From Topomyia yanbarensis (taxonomy: Eukaryota > Arthropoda > Insecta > Diptera > Culicidae): DNA of 64,000 nucleotides. Shown in pieces: positions 11,061 through 23,162 of this stretch. The position numbers and the translations under genes are program-made. The notes beneath the pieces are model-generated. The model saw only the letters and a program-made list of their open reading frames with translations. It was not told where the DNA came from and searched no databases. The stretch lies in assembly GCF_030247195.1 (NCBI RefSeq), contig NC_080672.1, positions 14,012,001 through 14,076,000 of the forward strand, read 5' to 3'. Numbering within the stretch: the stretch's first letter is position 1; every line of letters begins with the position of its first letter.

Positions 11061-14000
11061 GAAATTTAAAATACGATGCCACAAAAAAGATGCACATTTC
11101 CTACTTTTTCTATGTTGATTCCTTATTTTTCCAACAATTATCCAAGCTCCTCTGCGCATCTATCTTTAAAGCTATTCGGAATCAACCATCGCTTCCAGCG
11201 GAAGTCATCAGACGGCAAAACGTCCACCCTCCCTAATCAGGACATCCAATTCAGGACCGAAATCCAATTTGAAATTCTAGGAAAAATAAGCTCTCGCACC
11301 AGTAAACCGCGCTATCGCACAGTTAAAATCTCCGACGCTGTGAAGCTCCCCGCATCGTGGAGCAAATCCACAGTTCTCCAACGACGAAAAAAACAAACCC
11401 ATTGGAGTGACTATTAGCTGGCACCAGAACCTCGACTAACCGTCCCCTTCCCGCCAGGTTCCCCATCGTCTCTAATGAGCCGTCAAGACACTTGGTAACA
11501 GATCCGTAAACTAATCTGAAAAGATCTTATAATTATATCCGCCGTTCGTCCTGAAAATCCCCTCTATCCCACCCCTTGGCGCTACTCTCCATCTCGCTCT
11601 GTCTCAGGAAACAACGAAACAACGTCCGTTTTTATCAGCATCCAACCAGAGTCCCAGCCGTGTCGTCATCATTTGAACCTTTAATTTACTCTTGCCTTGC
11701 AGCAGCAGCAGCAGTCTCGAGTAGTGGTGGTTGTTGCTACCAAAAGCAGAAGCACCATTCTTGACGCGTTCAAGATTTGCGCGGCCAGTGGAAGAAGTTG
11801 TTCAAGATAAAGGACACGAGATAGTGTAAATGGGTGCTTGAGCAAGAAAAAACCCTCCCTTTCCCAGACCGTCATTCCCGGGGTTCCCATCTAGCAGTGT
11901 GCAGCTCGAAAAACAAGGATGAAGAAATCGCTACTGCGGATGGCGACCGACAATCGTATCGCACACACAATTGAAGATAGCTACCCCCTTTTTCGTCCAC
12001 CCACACGTTTATTCAGTGGACCAGAAGATGGGTAATTGGAGCTCTGCGGCCACCCGAATGAAAGATCTGCTACAGGACCGGAGAGATAAAAGCTAAAACG
12101 AAAAAATAATATGAAAATAAGTGAAATAACGAGATCACTCTGCTGTGGCGAAGGAGCGGAGGGGGGGGGGAGGGGGGGGGGTGGGTTTCTACGGAAGAGG
12201 ACACCGTTCGTTCCGAGTTCACAATCGTTGAACCAATTCCCACCGTCGGACACTTGCGCGCCCGGCAAGTATCGCTCTTCCGGGACCACTTGTTCTCGTT
12301 CGCCTGATTCTTTATCTTCGAGGAGTTCGGATCTGCCAAGAAAAATAGCTTCTAATGAAAATGAAATGAATGTGCTCCCACCCGGCTCCCGGATTGGTAT
12401 CGTGGTGTGTTGAGCAGTCCCTGCCGGGTCCGGTCGGTTACCGTAATAGCGGTCGTTTCTGCCTGTTGGTCCGTTGGTTGGCTGTACGGGCTGATCCGAT
12501 TCGAAAGCGACCGGCGGAGGAGGAGAAAAGCGAACCAGAAAGAGAGAGTGAGTGAGATAGTCGTTCCGGGAACGAGAAAAGTGAAATGTGTGTAATCTTA
12601 TAAATTACAACGTTAATGTCTTTATTATATAATCTCCACTGATTTAATATAAATCGCACGTGGACGGACAACGTTACCGACGCTGTTCTTCTTCTGCTCT
12701 GGGCTCTTCGGCCGGGTTTGGTGTGGTTAGATCGTTTCTTTTTTTTTCACTCCCGGCAAGTTGTATGTTATCGTACTCACACCAGGTCCTGCTAACGACC
12801 ACACGGATGATGTCAACTAATGGAACAGCCGGAAAGGAATCGTTGCCCTGGAAGAGACCGAGACCGACAGAAAATCCCTGTGTAGAACATTGCAACATAG
12901 CAAAAGGTAAATCGGTAATGATTGTAGGCTAATCCTTGCCAGCCTGTAACCAGTGGAAATCGGGTCTTAGAACGGGTCAAAGTTGTTTGTGGTAGTTCTC
13001 CTAAATCGTCGGTTGTCGACGGAGAAGCTTTAAGAAAGGTTCACTAATGGCATTTTGTCGTTCGAACGAATTATTGTGTGTAGTTTCGAATTCATTGACC
13101 AACAATTTAGATTATTTGGGTTTCGCGCCAAAACCTTCCTCAAATAACACAATTAGGCGCCTATGCAATATCACTGGCTACTTTGATGCACATTTATAAA
13201 TCCCGATGGAAAAACGTGCTAGACGTGGTCGACGCCCAATACGAACACGTGACATGTAGAAGTTCATGGCTTCCTTGTGTATGCTTGCTCAATATGCCCT
13301 TGCTTGGTTTGGATGGAACCGCATGGTTGCCGATGCGAATGGACTCAATCATTGCAATAAGAACACGTGAGCTACTACGATTCCGTTTGATCGACCATCA
13401 AAGTTTAAAATCTGCTTTAAAATTGAACCGGAAAAATCTTTCCAATAGCTTACGAAAAAAAGCCAATAAAACCACCTATTCCATCCCTCGTCCACCCAGC
13501 CCAGCCAATCAAGCTGCCAAGTAGCAACGCGGACTTGACCGACGACCGTAGACCAGCAGCATCAGAAGAGGCTGTCAGGTTGAACCTCTCTTCGCCACTT
13601 TAACTCACGCCCAACCGACCGAGGAAAAACTTAATTGAAAGCGAAGCTGTAATCTCGTTTCAATTACATTTCTCGCTCTCATTCTCGAGATGCTTTCCCG
13701 GGTGTCCTGATCGAGGACCTTCCCCTCCTTCCATTGCCATCGCTTCGTCGGCACAAATACACGCACTCATGAAGCGGGACAGATTTAAGTTTTACGGTTT
13801 TTTATCTTCTCCGGTTCAGCCTATCCCCAAAGGGGACCCATCATTTTCTACGAGCGTACTCTCATTTGTTTTAAGAAAGTTTTTTTTTTGTTCTGTAGAT
13901 GTCATCCGCCGGAGAAAGGGACAGAGCAACTCAAGGTAATAATCTTAATGTTTTTATTGTGTACCTCCTTGGCGTGTGATATTATAATCCTCCCCAAAGT

Positions 14001-14399
14001 GCCCGATATGTGTGTGGCCATTCCCAGCGGATATCCGTGAATAGTATCGTCATATATAACGGTTTGAAATTTTGTGTTTCGTTTGTGGCCTGAGACCAAA
14101 GTGGCAAATTATAAAAAAAAGTTTATCTAAATCTTTACTATTACAAAAGTTGATGTCAAGAATTATTTTTTATTACGCGCTAGTAACCAACGTTAGAGAA
14201 ATGACTTCTAGTATATAGCTATCGACCCCCAATACATGGACTGCGGGACAACTTTACTTCTGACGGACCAAGCATTTTCCCCTTCAAATCTTTTTCAAAA
14301 GTTATTGTCCACTAGGACATTATGAAAAATATGCGTAAAGAGCCCATTGCTTTTGATTTTCTTACAAATAACAGATTTTCGAAACATGCAACTTTACTA
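11061..14399. other. Unassigned non-repetitive DNA after cluster 1
   Basis: No gene is supported. Open frames of 60-113 codons (for example 11076-11417 and 13183-13524) show no recognisable domain and compete with frames on the other strand. GC content is higher than in the arrays. AT-rich words such as TTTAATTA suggest ordinary insect intergenic or intronic DNA. Confidence 0.4.
12160..12185 (+). other. Long G run, possible G-quadruplex
   Basis: Two runs of about ten G separated by a single A are followed by T and GGG. The composition would allow a four-stranded G structure; no function is shown. Confidence 0.55.
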
Positions 14400-14544
14400 T
14401 TACCACTATAGGAAAATATGAAGGAGCATTAAATGTTATAACTTTAAAACTTTCTGTCCAAAAACTACAGTTCATAATTTGGTTGGAGGAGTAAACACAG
14501 TGTTCGTTTGGAAATATTTGGAATAATTCGAGAAGTTTGAGTCA

Positions 14545-15190
14545 CCGAAATCGTCTTCCCGAGCGCATGGAAAGAAGCGGCTGTAATTCCAATTCACAAG
14601 GCTGGAGACATTAATAATGTTGAGAATTACAGAGAAATCTCGCTTTTGAACTGTTAGAGTAAAAGAGAGTCCTTGAAAAATTTGTTTACAATGTGATGTG
14701 CCCTGTTGCTTCTCACATTATCGACGAATGTCAGCATGGGCTTTGTGAAGTAAAGTTCTACAACTTAAATGTACATTAGCATTTTTGTCCCCTCTGTTGA
14801 GAAACGTCAACAAACCGACGCTTCTAAAAAGCATTCGATAAAGCATCTCACAACAGTGCTCCTCTGAAACTGCAAAAACCAGGATCTCCTCCGTGGTTAA
14901 CTGAGTCCGTCAAGGAAGTCACCTAGGGCCGTTTATTTTCATTTTATTCATAAACGACGTCAGCACTCGTATCAAATCTGGAAAACTATCTTTCACTGAC
15001 GATTGAAAGACTTTTAGGCATTGCCTCTGGATGTAAGATGATAAGTTTCAGGCGATCATCCACTCTATACCGTTATGAGTACTTGCTTCAAGATCGTGTC
15101 ATCGAAAGGGTGAACTCTATTTGTGACTAGAGAGTGCTGTTTGATATAAAGCTTAGCCTCTCGGATCACATCACCACAACGAAGGCGAAG
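14545..15190 (+). mobile_element. Jockey-like non-LTR retrotransposon fragment (reverse transcriptase), broken
   Basis: Reading through stops and frameshifts, this stretch matches the reverse transcriptase of non-LTR retrotransposons, which copy their RNA at a nicked chromosomal target. Visible motifs in order are WKEAAVIPIHKAGDINNV at about 14563-14616, VLEKFVYNVM, KAFDKASHN, then QGSHLGPFIFILFINDV (the usual QG.xLGP..F box) at about 14913-14963, and SFTDD where the catalytic YADD box is expected. A later ERVNSI segment fits the thumb region. At least one in-frame stop after ISLLNC and several frameshifts show it is dead. The 5' half, endonuclease and 3' end are not visible. Clade assignment is from motif style only. 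Confidence 0.8.
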
Positions 15191-18040
15191 GCATTATATT
15201 ATTGACAAAAATTTATTCTTTGCTCGTTTTTTCAGTTTCAAATACACATAAATGGGACAGACCACATTCAAAAACAGTAAAGCAGGCAACCTCCTTAAAG
15301 TTGTGGCAAAGACCGTGGAGTACGTTAGATCGATTGCCATCGAGAAGACAAGAGCATTGAAGTTTTCTCAGTGCCGGAAGGAGTTTCGCAATAACACAAA
15401 GTTTCCGGTGCTTCATTTAGGCCCAATCAGTCCTGCACTAAGTTAAACATCTGGTTGAAAAGTTGAGACGCTTGAGATGTTTGTTGTTGCTGAGAGCGTT
15501 GAAAATTTACTGTTGGATCTCTAACTTCGAAGACCAGGCCTTTCCTCAAGTTGTTATATTTGGAGACCTCTCAAAAGAATTGTTTTAGTCTTTACACGGA
15601 ATTCCATCTACCTATAGATTTAGGTAACAGTTACAGATGTCCCCTCTAGCGGATCGTAAAAATCGCACTTTTTCTGAGCTAGGATAGCATAATAATCTGT
15701 CATGGTGAATGATGTAGTTCACTTTAATTTTCTGCACAAGAGTGCTTAAAGTGTCTTTTAAAGAAACGCTTCAGATTCTCCGTGCACTATGTGTTCACAG
15801 TGCACGGAACAAGATCACATGGACTCTTCCCGCGATAAAGGCGCACTTTAAGGCATTTTCAACGCAAAAGTTATCCTAATGAATCTTTGCGCACATGCCA
15901 CAGCGGATATTATTGCTACAATGGCCAATTTTCTTGTAGAGCAATGCATGACGCGCGGTACAAATAACCGTTAAGAGTTCTAAGAGACACACAATTGCCA
16001 TTCAAAATCTTTGTGCACTGAAGCAAGGAGTCCTTGAAACAGCTAATTCCGTGATCCACGCGTAACAAACTCGAATCGGTTATCACACTTATAGTAGATA
16101 ACAGTGTAGAGTAATTAAACATCAAAAATAGGATAGAAAAAAAATATCACCGTATTAACATAAATCGAGAATGACTACACATTGTTAGAAGTGTACTTGT
16201 TTGAGAGTATTGGTGAAAGTAAAAGATCGGATACTGCGTGTAACAAACATCTTGCTAGACACGGCAGCACGATGGTGAGAATTTATTGCGGAGTCTATTT
16301 GAGATGCGATTAATGAGAAGCGGAGAGCTTGAGAGTAGCTCTCATGCGTTTACGGACAAGAGAAAGCGAGATAGAGAGAAAAAAGGGAAAGAAAGCAAAA
16401 AAAGAGAAAGAGCATGAGCATATGGTAGAGTGAGAATTCCGATGTACGTGCCGCATATGCCTGTTACCAAGCTTCGCAGGATTGGTAACTCGAACAAACT
16501 CGGGGTGAGAGCGTAGCTTGGTCCGCGAGAATAAACGAAGGTTCGCGGTCGCAGAGGTTGAACCCGAGCGTGATTCTGCTGGCAAAAGTTGGGACGATCG
16601 GACGTTTTTTCGTGTTGTTTTGTGGCTAAACAAACAGCGTCACGACAACACTGTCGATCTTAACATTATGGGCTGGCATGTAGGCGTGGTAGTCCTGCAT
16701 GAAATACTTGTCGCCAGTAATGTCGTTGACTACGTTAGACGGGATATCACAATTATAAGTCTCCAAACTTTCAAAATATCTGTTAAAGCTGAATATTTTT
16801 TTCTTTAGTTCTTTTGAAATCTTTAGAATACTTAGCAGATTATGTGTGATTCGATAAAGATCAGATATAGTCCGATTGAGTTCAATGTGTGCGATTTTTA
16901 TCGAGAAATCTGAGCCTTCAATGACGAATCTTGTTTGACATCAATTTTGCCATCAAAAATTTTACGACCACCAGGAAATAACAGAAATTACCGGGATATA
17001 AGAATTTGACAGACGAGGCATGGGATAGCAAAGCAAAAGTCACCTATATTTCCTCGATGTGTGACTGGTTGTTACCGATTTTCGTGACAACTGACAACAA
17101 GAATGTTTAAAAACTATTACCAGCAACAGATCTTGGACTTATAATTCATCTCCAATGATTTTCACCGTCATCAACAATCCATCAACAATTTCTAAAAATT
17201 GTCTGCGCAATATACTAGTCTTGATATACAGTCTCCTGAATAGATACTTCATCTGTTACCTTCAAACACCTAGCATAAACTGATGTAATGGTTCTAGAGT
17301 ACAAGATTTGCGGCTGGAATTTAAATGAGCGACTGTCAACCACGAACAAACTACAGTCGAATCTGTGTGGCCCGGAAGATTACGATGCTTTAAGCTTGGA
17401 TACTCTTGATATTATATCGGAGTGTTCCACTCGAATCTCACTCACTGACGGGAAAAATTGCTTGATGGATTTTGGTATTATTGGGATGATTGTTTGAGGA
17501 ATGTATTTTTCATCCTTGTTTGAAACACCGTTCCTTGCTCTTTTGCCGAATATAGGAGTCATGTGACTTTAATGAGCACCGATTTCTGTCGTCGCAAGCA
17601 AATGATATTGATAGCTTTGTATCTGAATTCCACGCAGCTAACCCAGCCACCAAATATCAGAATTAGTATTGAAAAAATAATCACCAACTTAGTAGGTCGT
17701 GATCTTCGGACCAAAGGAGTGACAGTAACTTTCTATGCAAAGTCACTCCCAACGATTTATCATATTCCCTTCAAACGGAAACGGTTGGTACGGTTGTCCT
17801 CGTTTCTTCCTTTTTTAAGTTTCTAAATGATTCGTTAATCAAATTATTCATTATTTGAATAATTTAATTGCCCTTTAATTTTGAATCATCTTTAAACCCA
17901 ACTCTGCACAGTAGGCCTGGCTATTTTATTATTTGCGACATATGAAAATATGCTTCAAATATTAATATTGACAAGAAAAACAGTATAGAATAACTGTAGT
18001 GTTTTCCAGGATGCTTTTCAATACTGGCTGAGTAAGGGTT

Positions 18041-18061
18041 AGAATAGAATAGAATAGAATT
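18041..18061 (+). repeat. AGAAT pentamer microsatellite
   Basis: Four perfect AGAAT units. Confidence 0.8.
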
Positions 18062-18443
18062 GTAATACGGATTATTTTCAAATTACCTGCAGGAGTCTTA
18101 GGCATAACTACATTGATTTTGTCAATATTAATCTGCCAGAGTACAAACACTCTATACGAATTTTGAAAATTTTTAAAACTTTTAACTGTACTAATATTTT
18201 CTCGGGCATCTGCACCTTGAAATATAAGCATCGCAAAGGTCAAAATACCTACAAACTTTAAAGATACACCCATACAAGTGTCAACCCATCCCGGCGACGG
18301 TATAAATTACGATCACGGTTCATTCCCCGTCGACAATTGAGATAATATATTTAATTTAATTATTTCAACATTTTAATTATCACTCTGTTTTCGTTCAAAA
18401 GATCGTAAGCCCGTTACCGAGAGATACGCACTTATCCCCATCC

Positions 18444-18468
18444 CCGTCCGTCCGTCCGTCCGTCCGTC
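18444..18468 (+). repeat. CCGT tetramer microsatellite
   Basis: About six perfect CCGT units. Confidence 0.85.
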
Positions 18469-18713
18469 TTCCCGTGTCACCGCGGGCTTGACAATTTCAG
18501 CCCATCGCACACGTATACCGAAAATCGATCCCTTCCAGCAGTCATAAGTCGGGAGACAACCGTACCGTACCGCCGGCCTGCCAACATATGTTTCTTCTTT
18601 ACGAGCCCCGACAGTAGTATTTATGCGGCGCTGTAGTGTGCCATTACTAATTCAATAATAAATTTCATCCCACCCAGCGGAACTTTTGTGCCCGGACCGA
18701 GCTTAGGCACACC

Positions 18714-18725
18714 GTGTGTGTGTGT
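18714..18725 (+). repeat. GT dinucleotide microsatellite
   Basis: Six GT units. Confidence 0.6.
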
Positions 18726-20958
18726 CCTCGTTCCTATATAGTAGTAGTAGGAAGAGGAGGAGTACCAAGCCCCAACAATTCGCGTATATTATAACATTTT
18801 GCCGCAGTACGGTGCAGATACTGTGTACCCTCCTACGAATAGAACGGGAGTAGGTACGTGCAGTGGCAAAAACGAGACAGAGCTTTATCCTCATCCTATT
18901 AGAACCACATGTTTCAGCTGTTTAGATTAGAGTGGGTTTGGGCTGGGAAGGGATGGGATACTGGTGGAAGGTTTCTAGCATTCAAAGTCGCGGTTAAGTA
19001 GCAGTTTGAAGAACGTGATCCTGGCTAGAGTCATTAGTTTGAAATTCGTGGTAACGTTGCAACGTTGAAATTGTTTTCGTTAAAAACTAAATTCTATCTT
19101 TAATACCAAGAATCTGTGAAAATTTGTATGAAAACCTAACGTCAAAAATCTATTGTTGAATGAATTGAAAGTGGCAACCCTGCTGATACAGATTTATCGA
19201 TTGGTTCACGGTGACATAATCTTAGTAGGCTATGCATACAAAGATCGTACAAATGGGGTGAAGTTTAGCCGTCTTTCATTCCATTTCGATTCCGGTAATT
19301 CTTTAAAAACTAGCAACTAATGAATATTAAATTGGCGTGTAACACGACACACAATTAATTATGAATGAATAATAGAAAAGTGTATTTAAATAGGAACAAA
19401 TTCGTTGCTTGGTTGAATCAGGTGACACAGACAAAATTACACTCTCATTACAAATTCAACAAAAACACAATATGCTGTATTGAAAACGCTATTGACAATA
19501 TGCTGTATTACAATTATTGGCGAATATCCCGAATTTTAAATTTCTAAAACAATTTTCAACGCTTGCACTTAACCGAACCCAATTAAATTTCAAGTTAAAT
19601 CCCGATGGGCAACCATTCGCAGAATTCTCAATATCACCACCCTTAGAGGGAACAACAACTTGACACTTCCGCTAGCATTCTCCATCGTAACATTTCCCGG
19701 AACTGCTGACCGAGTCAACCAACCTACCACCCGCTGAGGCGAAGGCGAGAAAAAACAAAAAAAACAGTTACTCTACCCGGAAGCAGTGTCCTTGTTGTTT
19801 CTGTTGTCGGCACCCTAACTGACCAACCCCTCCGGCTGTCTACGTGTCCGCTCGCTTCCCAGTCAGTGTCAGCAGTGCCCTAATTCTATAAAGCTCCACC
19901 AGCAATCACTAATTAATAATTATATTGCATTAACGCTTGGGGGGCAGTACCTCCCCAAAACCGACAGAGGATTGTCCAATTGAATTATCATCAACTGGTA
20001 TGGATCCTGTTTCCCCGCCTCCTCCATCTTCTGCCACGGGCCAGATTAGTTCATTTCGTTTTGGGAGGAAAGTTTCTTTCGTGTGCGTATCCTCCAGCAA
20101 AGAAGATAGGTTAACTAATGTAATCTTTTGTCCATTTCCCGGACGGACCATGTCCCGGGGCTGGCATACAGTTCGAGTCTGAATCGAGTCCAATTAGGAT
20201 TTCGCCATTCAATCCACAGAAACTGTTGCAGGATTTTCTGCTGAAGTCGCATTCCGAAACGGGTGAAGTTGTTATGACGTAAAAATCACCATCATTAGTC
20301 ATCTGCCGGGTGGTTCAATCAGGTTGTTTCGATTTCCATGGATTCCGGGGGGAAATTTTCCTGATCTAGTGAGAGGTTTTCGTTTATAATCTGAATAATT
20401 TTTTATTTACAACTTTTTTTACGACACACAGCACAATAATTTTCGGCTCACTTGAGCGTGAATAGTTCCGAGCCTATTCGTCAGCACCACTGGAGTGTCA
20501 TTTTTTTTTTGCTTTTCGCTCACTGCCTGCTATGTCGCTGTCAGTTGAACCATAATTCATGTGAAAACATTACCCATCCTCGCTGGCATCCCAGCTGTGC
20601 CCTTGTCTGCCACAGCGCACAACTGTCAGATAGAGTTCCGATCGTAAAAACTGGGACACAGCAAATCAGAAAAGAGTTAATATTAATTATAAGCTAATTT
20701 TACAACATTGCATTTTGATAAATTGAAAACTGTCGCCCGTTAAGCCGGTTGTATTCCGTGACACTTCCTTTCCCAGTTCCACCAACAGGCAGGCAGTAAA
20801 CCGACAGGAAATAGTGCATATATAGTAACCGAATTTAGCTACCGCCGCAGCAGTCAGAAACATGACATTACTCAACTCAACTCTCCGCCCTCCTTCGCGA
20901 TGGGACTGACACAAATTGATTGCATGTTACGATTCGAATATTCGAGAACTGTCGCATT

Positions 20959-20977
20959 CCAGCAGCAACAGCAGCAG
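20959..20977 (+). repeat. CAG/CAA repeat abutting the assembly gap
   Basis: Six CAG or CAA triplets run directly into the N block, so the repeat length is unknown. It need not be coding. Confidence 0.6.
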
Positions 20978-21477
20978 NNNNNNNNNNNNNNNNNNNNNNN
21001 NNNNNNNNNNNNNNNNNNNNNNNNNNNNNNNNNNNNNNNNNNNNNNNNNNNNNNNNNNNNNNNNNNNNNNNNNNNNNNNNNNNNNNNNNNNNNNNNNNNN
21101 NNNNNNNNNNNNNNNNNNNNNNNNNNNNNNNNNNNNNNNNNNNNNNNNNNNNNNNNNNNNNNNNNNNNNNNNNNNNNNNNNNNNNNNNNNNNNNNNNNNN
21201 NNNNNNNNNNNNNNNNNNNNNNNNNNNNNNNNNNNNNNNNNNNNNNNNNNNNNNNNNNNNNNNNNNNNNNNNNNNNNNNNNNNNNNNNNNNNNNNNNNNN
21301 NNNNNNNNNNNNNNNNNNNNNNNNNNNNNNNNNNNNNNNNNNNNNNNNNNNNNNNNNNNNNNNNNNNNNNNNNNNNNNNNNNNNNNNNNNNNNNNNNNNN
21401 NNNNNNNNNNNNNNNNNNNNNNNNNNNNNNNNNNNNNNNNNNNNNNNNNNNNNNNNNNNNNNNNNNNNNNNNNNNNN
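20978..21477. other. Assembly gap of exactly 500 N
   Basis: A round number of N indicates a scaffold gap of unknown true size. Open frames spanning it are meaningless. It falls immediately before the leader of cluster 2, so further repeat sequence may be missing. Confidence 0.98.
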
Positions 21478-21488
21478 AATGTAAGCTG

Positions 21489-21620
21489 TACACGACTTAC
21501 TTGATTTGTGTGAAAAAAGAATTGTTTACCTGAAAAAGAAAAGAAAAATAGGTTATTAGTTAAGTTGGAATTGCACTAAAAATTATTACTACTTTATTGA
21601 GATATATTTTTTAAAGAGTT
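21489..21620 (+). repeat. Leader sequence of array cluster 2 (copy 2 of 2)
   Basis: Homologous to 4838-4970, in the same orientation and again shortly upstream of tandem arrays. The minus strand again shows a pyrimidine tract ending in CAG followed 29 bases later by GTAAGTCG. The left boundary is hidden by the assembly gap. Confidence 0.6.
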
Positions 21621-21660
21621 ATTTTGAATTTAGAACTATTTCTTTTTAAGATAAACCCGT

Positions 21661-21719
21661 AAAAAGAATAATGAATAAAAAATAAACAATAAAGAGTAAA
21701 GAATCGATTATCGAAAATC
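21661..21719 (+). repeat. Graded heptamer run leading into the GAAGAAC array
   Basis: Cut every seven bases, the sequence reads AAAAAGA, ATAATGA, ATAAAAA, ATAAACA, ATAAAGA, GTAAAGA, ATCGATT, ATCGAAA, ATCGAAG and then AACGAAG repeatedly. Each unit differs only slightly from the next. One unit, GTAAAGA, is a rotation of the GAGTAAA unit that fills an array 1.5 kb downstream. Confidence 0.7.
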
Positions 21720-21936
21720 GAAGAACGAAGAACGAAGAACGAAGAACGAAGAACGAAGAACGAAGAACGAAGAACGAAGAACGAAGAACGAAGAACGAAG
21801 AACGAAGAACGAAGAACGAAGAACGAAGAACGAAGAACGAAGAACGAAGAACGAAGAACGAAGAACGAAGAACGAAGAACGAAGAACGAAGAACGAAGAA
21901 CGAAGAACGAAGAACGAAGAACGAAGAACGAAGAAC
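21720..21936 (+). repeat. Tandem array of GAAGAAC (7 bases), 31 copies
   Basis: All 31 units look identical and in phase. It is followed by a short junction (21937-21970) mixing GAAGAAAAAC and GTAAAAC pieces. Confidence 0.96.
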
Positions 21937-21970
21937 GAAGAAAAACGTAAAACGAAAAACGAAGAAAAAC

Positions 21971-22600
21971 GTAAAACGTAAAACGTAAAACGTAAAACGT
22001 AAAACGTAAAACGTAAAACGTAAAACGTAAAACGTAAAACGTAAAACGTAAAACGTAAAACGTAAAACGTAAAACGTAAAACGTAAAACGTAAAACGTAA
22101 AACGTAAAACGTAAAACGTAAAACGTAAAACGTAAAACGTAAAACGTAAAACGTAAAACGTAAAACGTAAAACGTAAAACGTAAAACGTAAAACGTAAAA
22201 CGTAAAACGTAAAACGTAAAACGTAAAACGTAAAACGTAAAACGTAAAACGTAAAACGTAAAACGTAAAACGTAAAACGTAAAACGTAAAACGTAAAACG
22301 TAAAACGTAAAACGTAAAACGTAAAACGTAAAACGTAAAACGTAAAACGTAAAACGTAAAACGTAAAACGTAAAACGTAAAACGTAAAACGTAAAACGTA
22401 AAACGTAAAACGTAAAACGTAAAACGTAAAACGTAAAACGTAAAACGTAAAACGTAAAACGTAAAACGTAAAACGTAAAACGTAAAACGTAAAACGTAAA
22501 ACGTAAAACGTAAAACGTAAAACGTAAAACGTAAAACGTAAAACGTAAAACGTAAAACGTAAAACGTAAAACGTAAAACGTAAAACGTAAAACGTAAAAC
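21971..22600 (+). repeat. Tandem array of GTAAAAC (7 bases), 90 copies
   Basis: The 630 bases contain exactly 90 units with no variant that I can see. A short AT-rich junction of A runs (22601-22623) separates it from the next array. Confidence 0.96.
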
Positions 22601-22623
22601 AAACAAAAATAAAAAATAAAAAA

Positions 22624-22943
22624 TCTGAAATCTGAAATCTGAAATCTGAAATCTGAAATCTGAAATCTGAAATCTGAAATCTGAAATCTGAAATCTGAAA
22701 TCTGAAATCTGAAATCTGAAATCTGAAATCTGAAATCTGAAATCTGAAATCTGAAATCTGAAATCTGAAATCTGAAATCTGAAATCTGAAATCTGAAATC
22801 TGAAATCTGAAATCTGAAATCTGAAATCTGAAATCTGAAATCTGAAATCTGAAATCTGAAATCTGAAATCTGAAATCTGAAATCTGAAATCTGAAATCTG
22901 AAATCTGAAATCTGAAATCTGAAATCTGAAATCTGAAATCTGA
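22624..22943 (+). repeat. Tandem array of TCTGAAA (7 bases), about 45 copies
   Basis: Units are uniform and in phase, ending in a partial TCTGA that merges into the non-repetitive island. Confidence 0.96.
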
Positions 22944-22996
22944 TGAACCAACGAGTCCCGAACCTATTCTGCAGAATAAGAGCTGGTCTGGCCTAC

Positions 22997-23119
22997 CGCC
23001 TTCCCACAAGTTGCTCCGTTTTCTCGGCAGAAGTTGCTGCCAACAGTCTCGCGGTTGCAAGGAGACCAGAGTGAATACCGACTTCCATTCTAACGGACTC
23101 TATGTCGATCATATCCGCC
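22997..23119 (-). CDS. Possible internal exon in a non-repetitive island between arrays
   Basis: The island 22944-23162 is the only non-repetitive sequence between the TCTGAAA and GAGTAAA arrays, and it is clearly GC-richer than both. On the minus strand CCATTTCCAG ends just before position 23119 and GTAGGCC begins at 22996, giving a 123-base segment with AG and GT borders. It is divisible by three. Only one frame is open, with codons split 1+2 at the ends. It encodes 40 full residues, including MIDIESVRMEVG, IHSGLLATARLLAA and TSAEKTEQLVGR. I recognise no family. It may be a real exon of a minus-strand gene whose introns hold the arrays, a leftover of a mobile element, or chance. No neighbouring exon was identified. 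Confidence 0.35.
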
Positions 23120-23162
23120 CTGGAAATGGGAACGTCACGCCATTCTTTCATCCTTACATTAA

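Larger units (their letters stand above)
15191..20958. other. Unassigned DNA between the Jockey-like fragment and the assembly gap
   Basis: No gene is supported. Frames of 60-107 codons occur on both strands without domains. A purine-rich patch lies at about 16310-16420. The region around 18.4-18.9 kb and 19.6-20.3 kb is GC-richer. Nothing recognisable as tRNA, rRNA or a complete mobile element was seen. The first few hundred bases may still belong to the retrotransposon fragment. Confidence 0.4.

Noticed and set aside
20900..21533. Open frames of about 190-205 codons
   Set aside because: They run through the 500-N gap and are artefacts.
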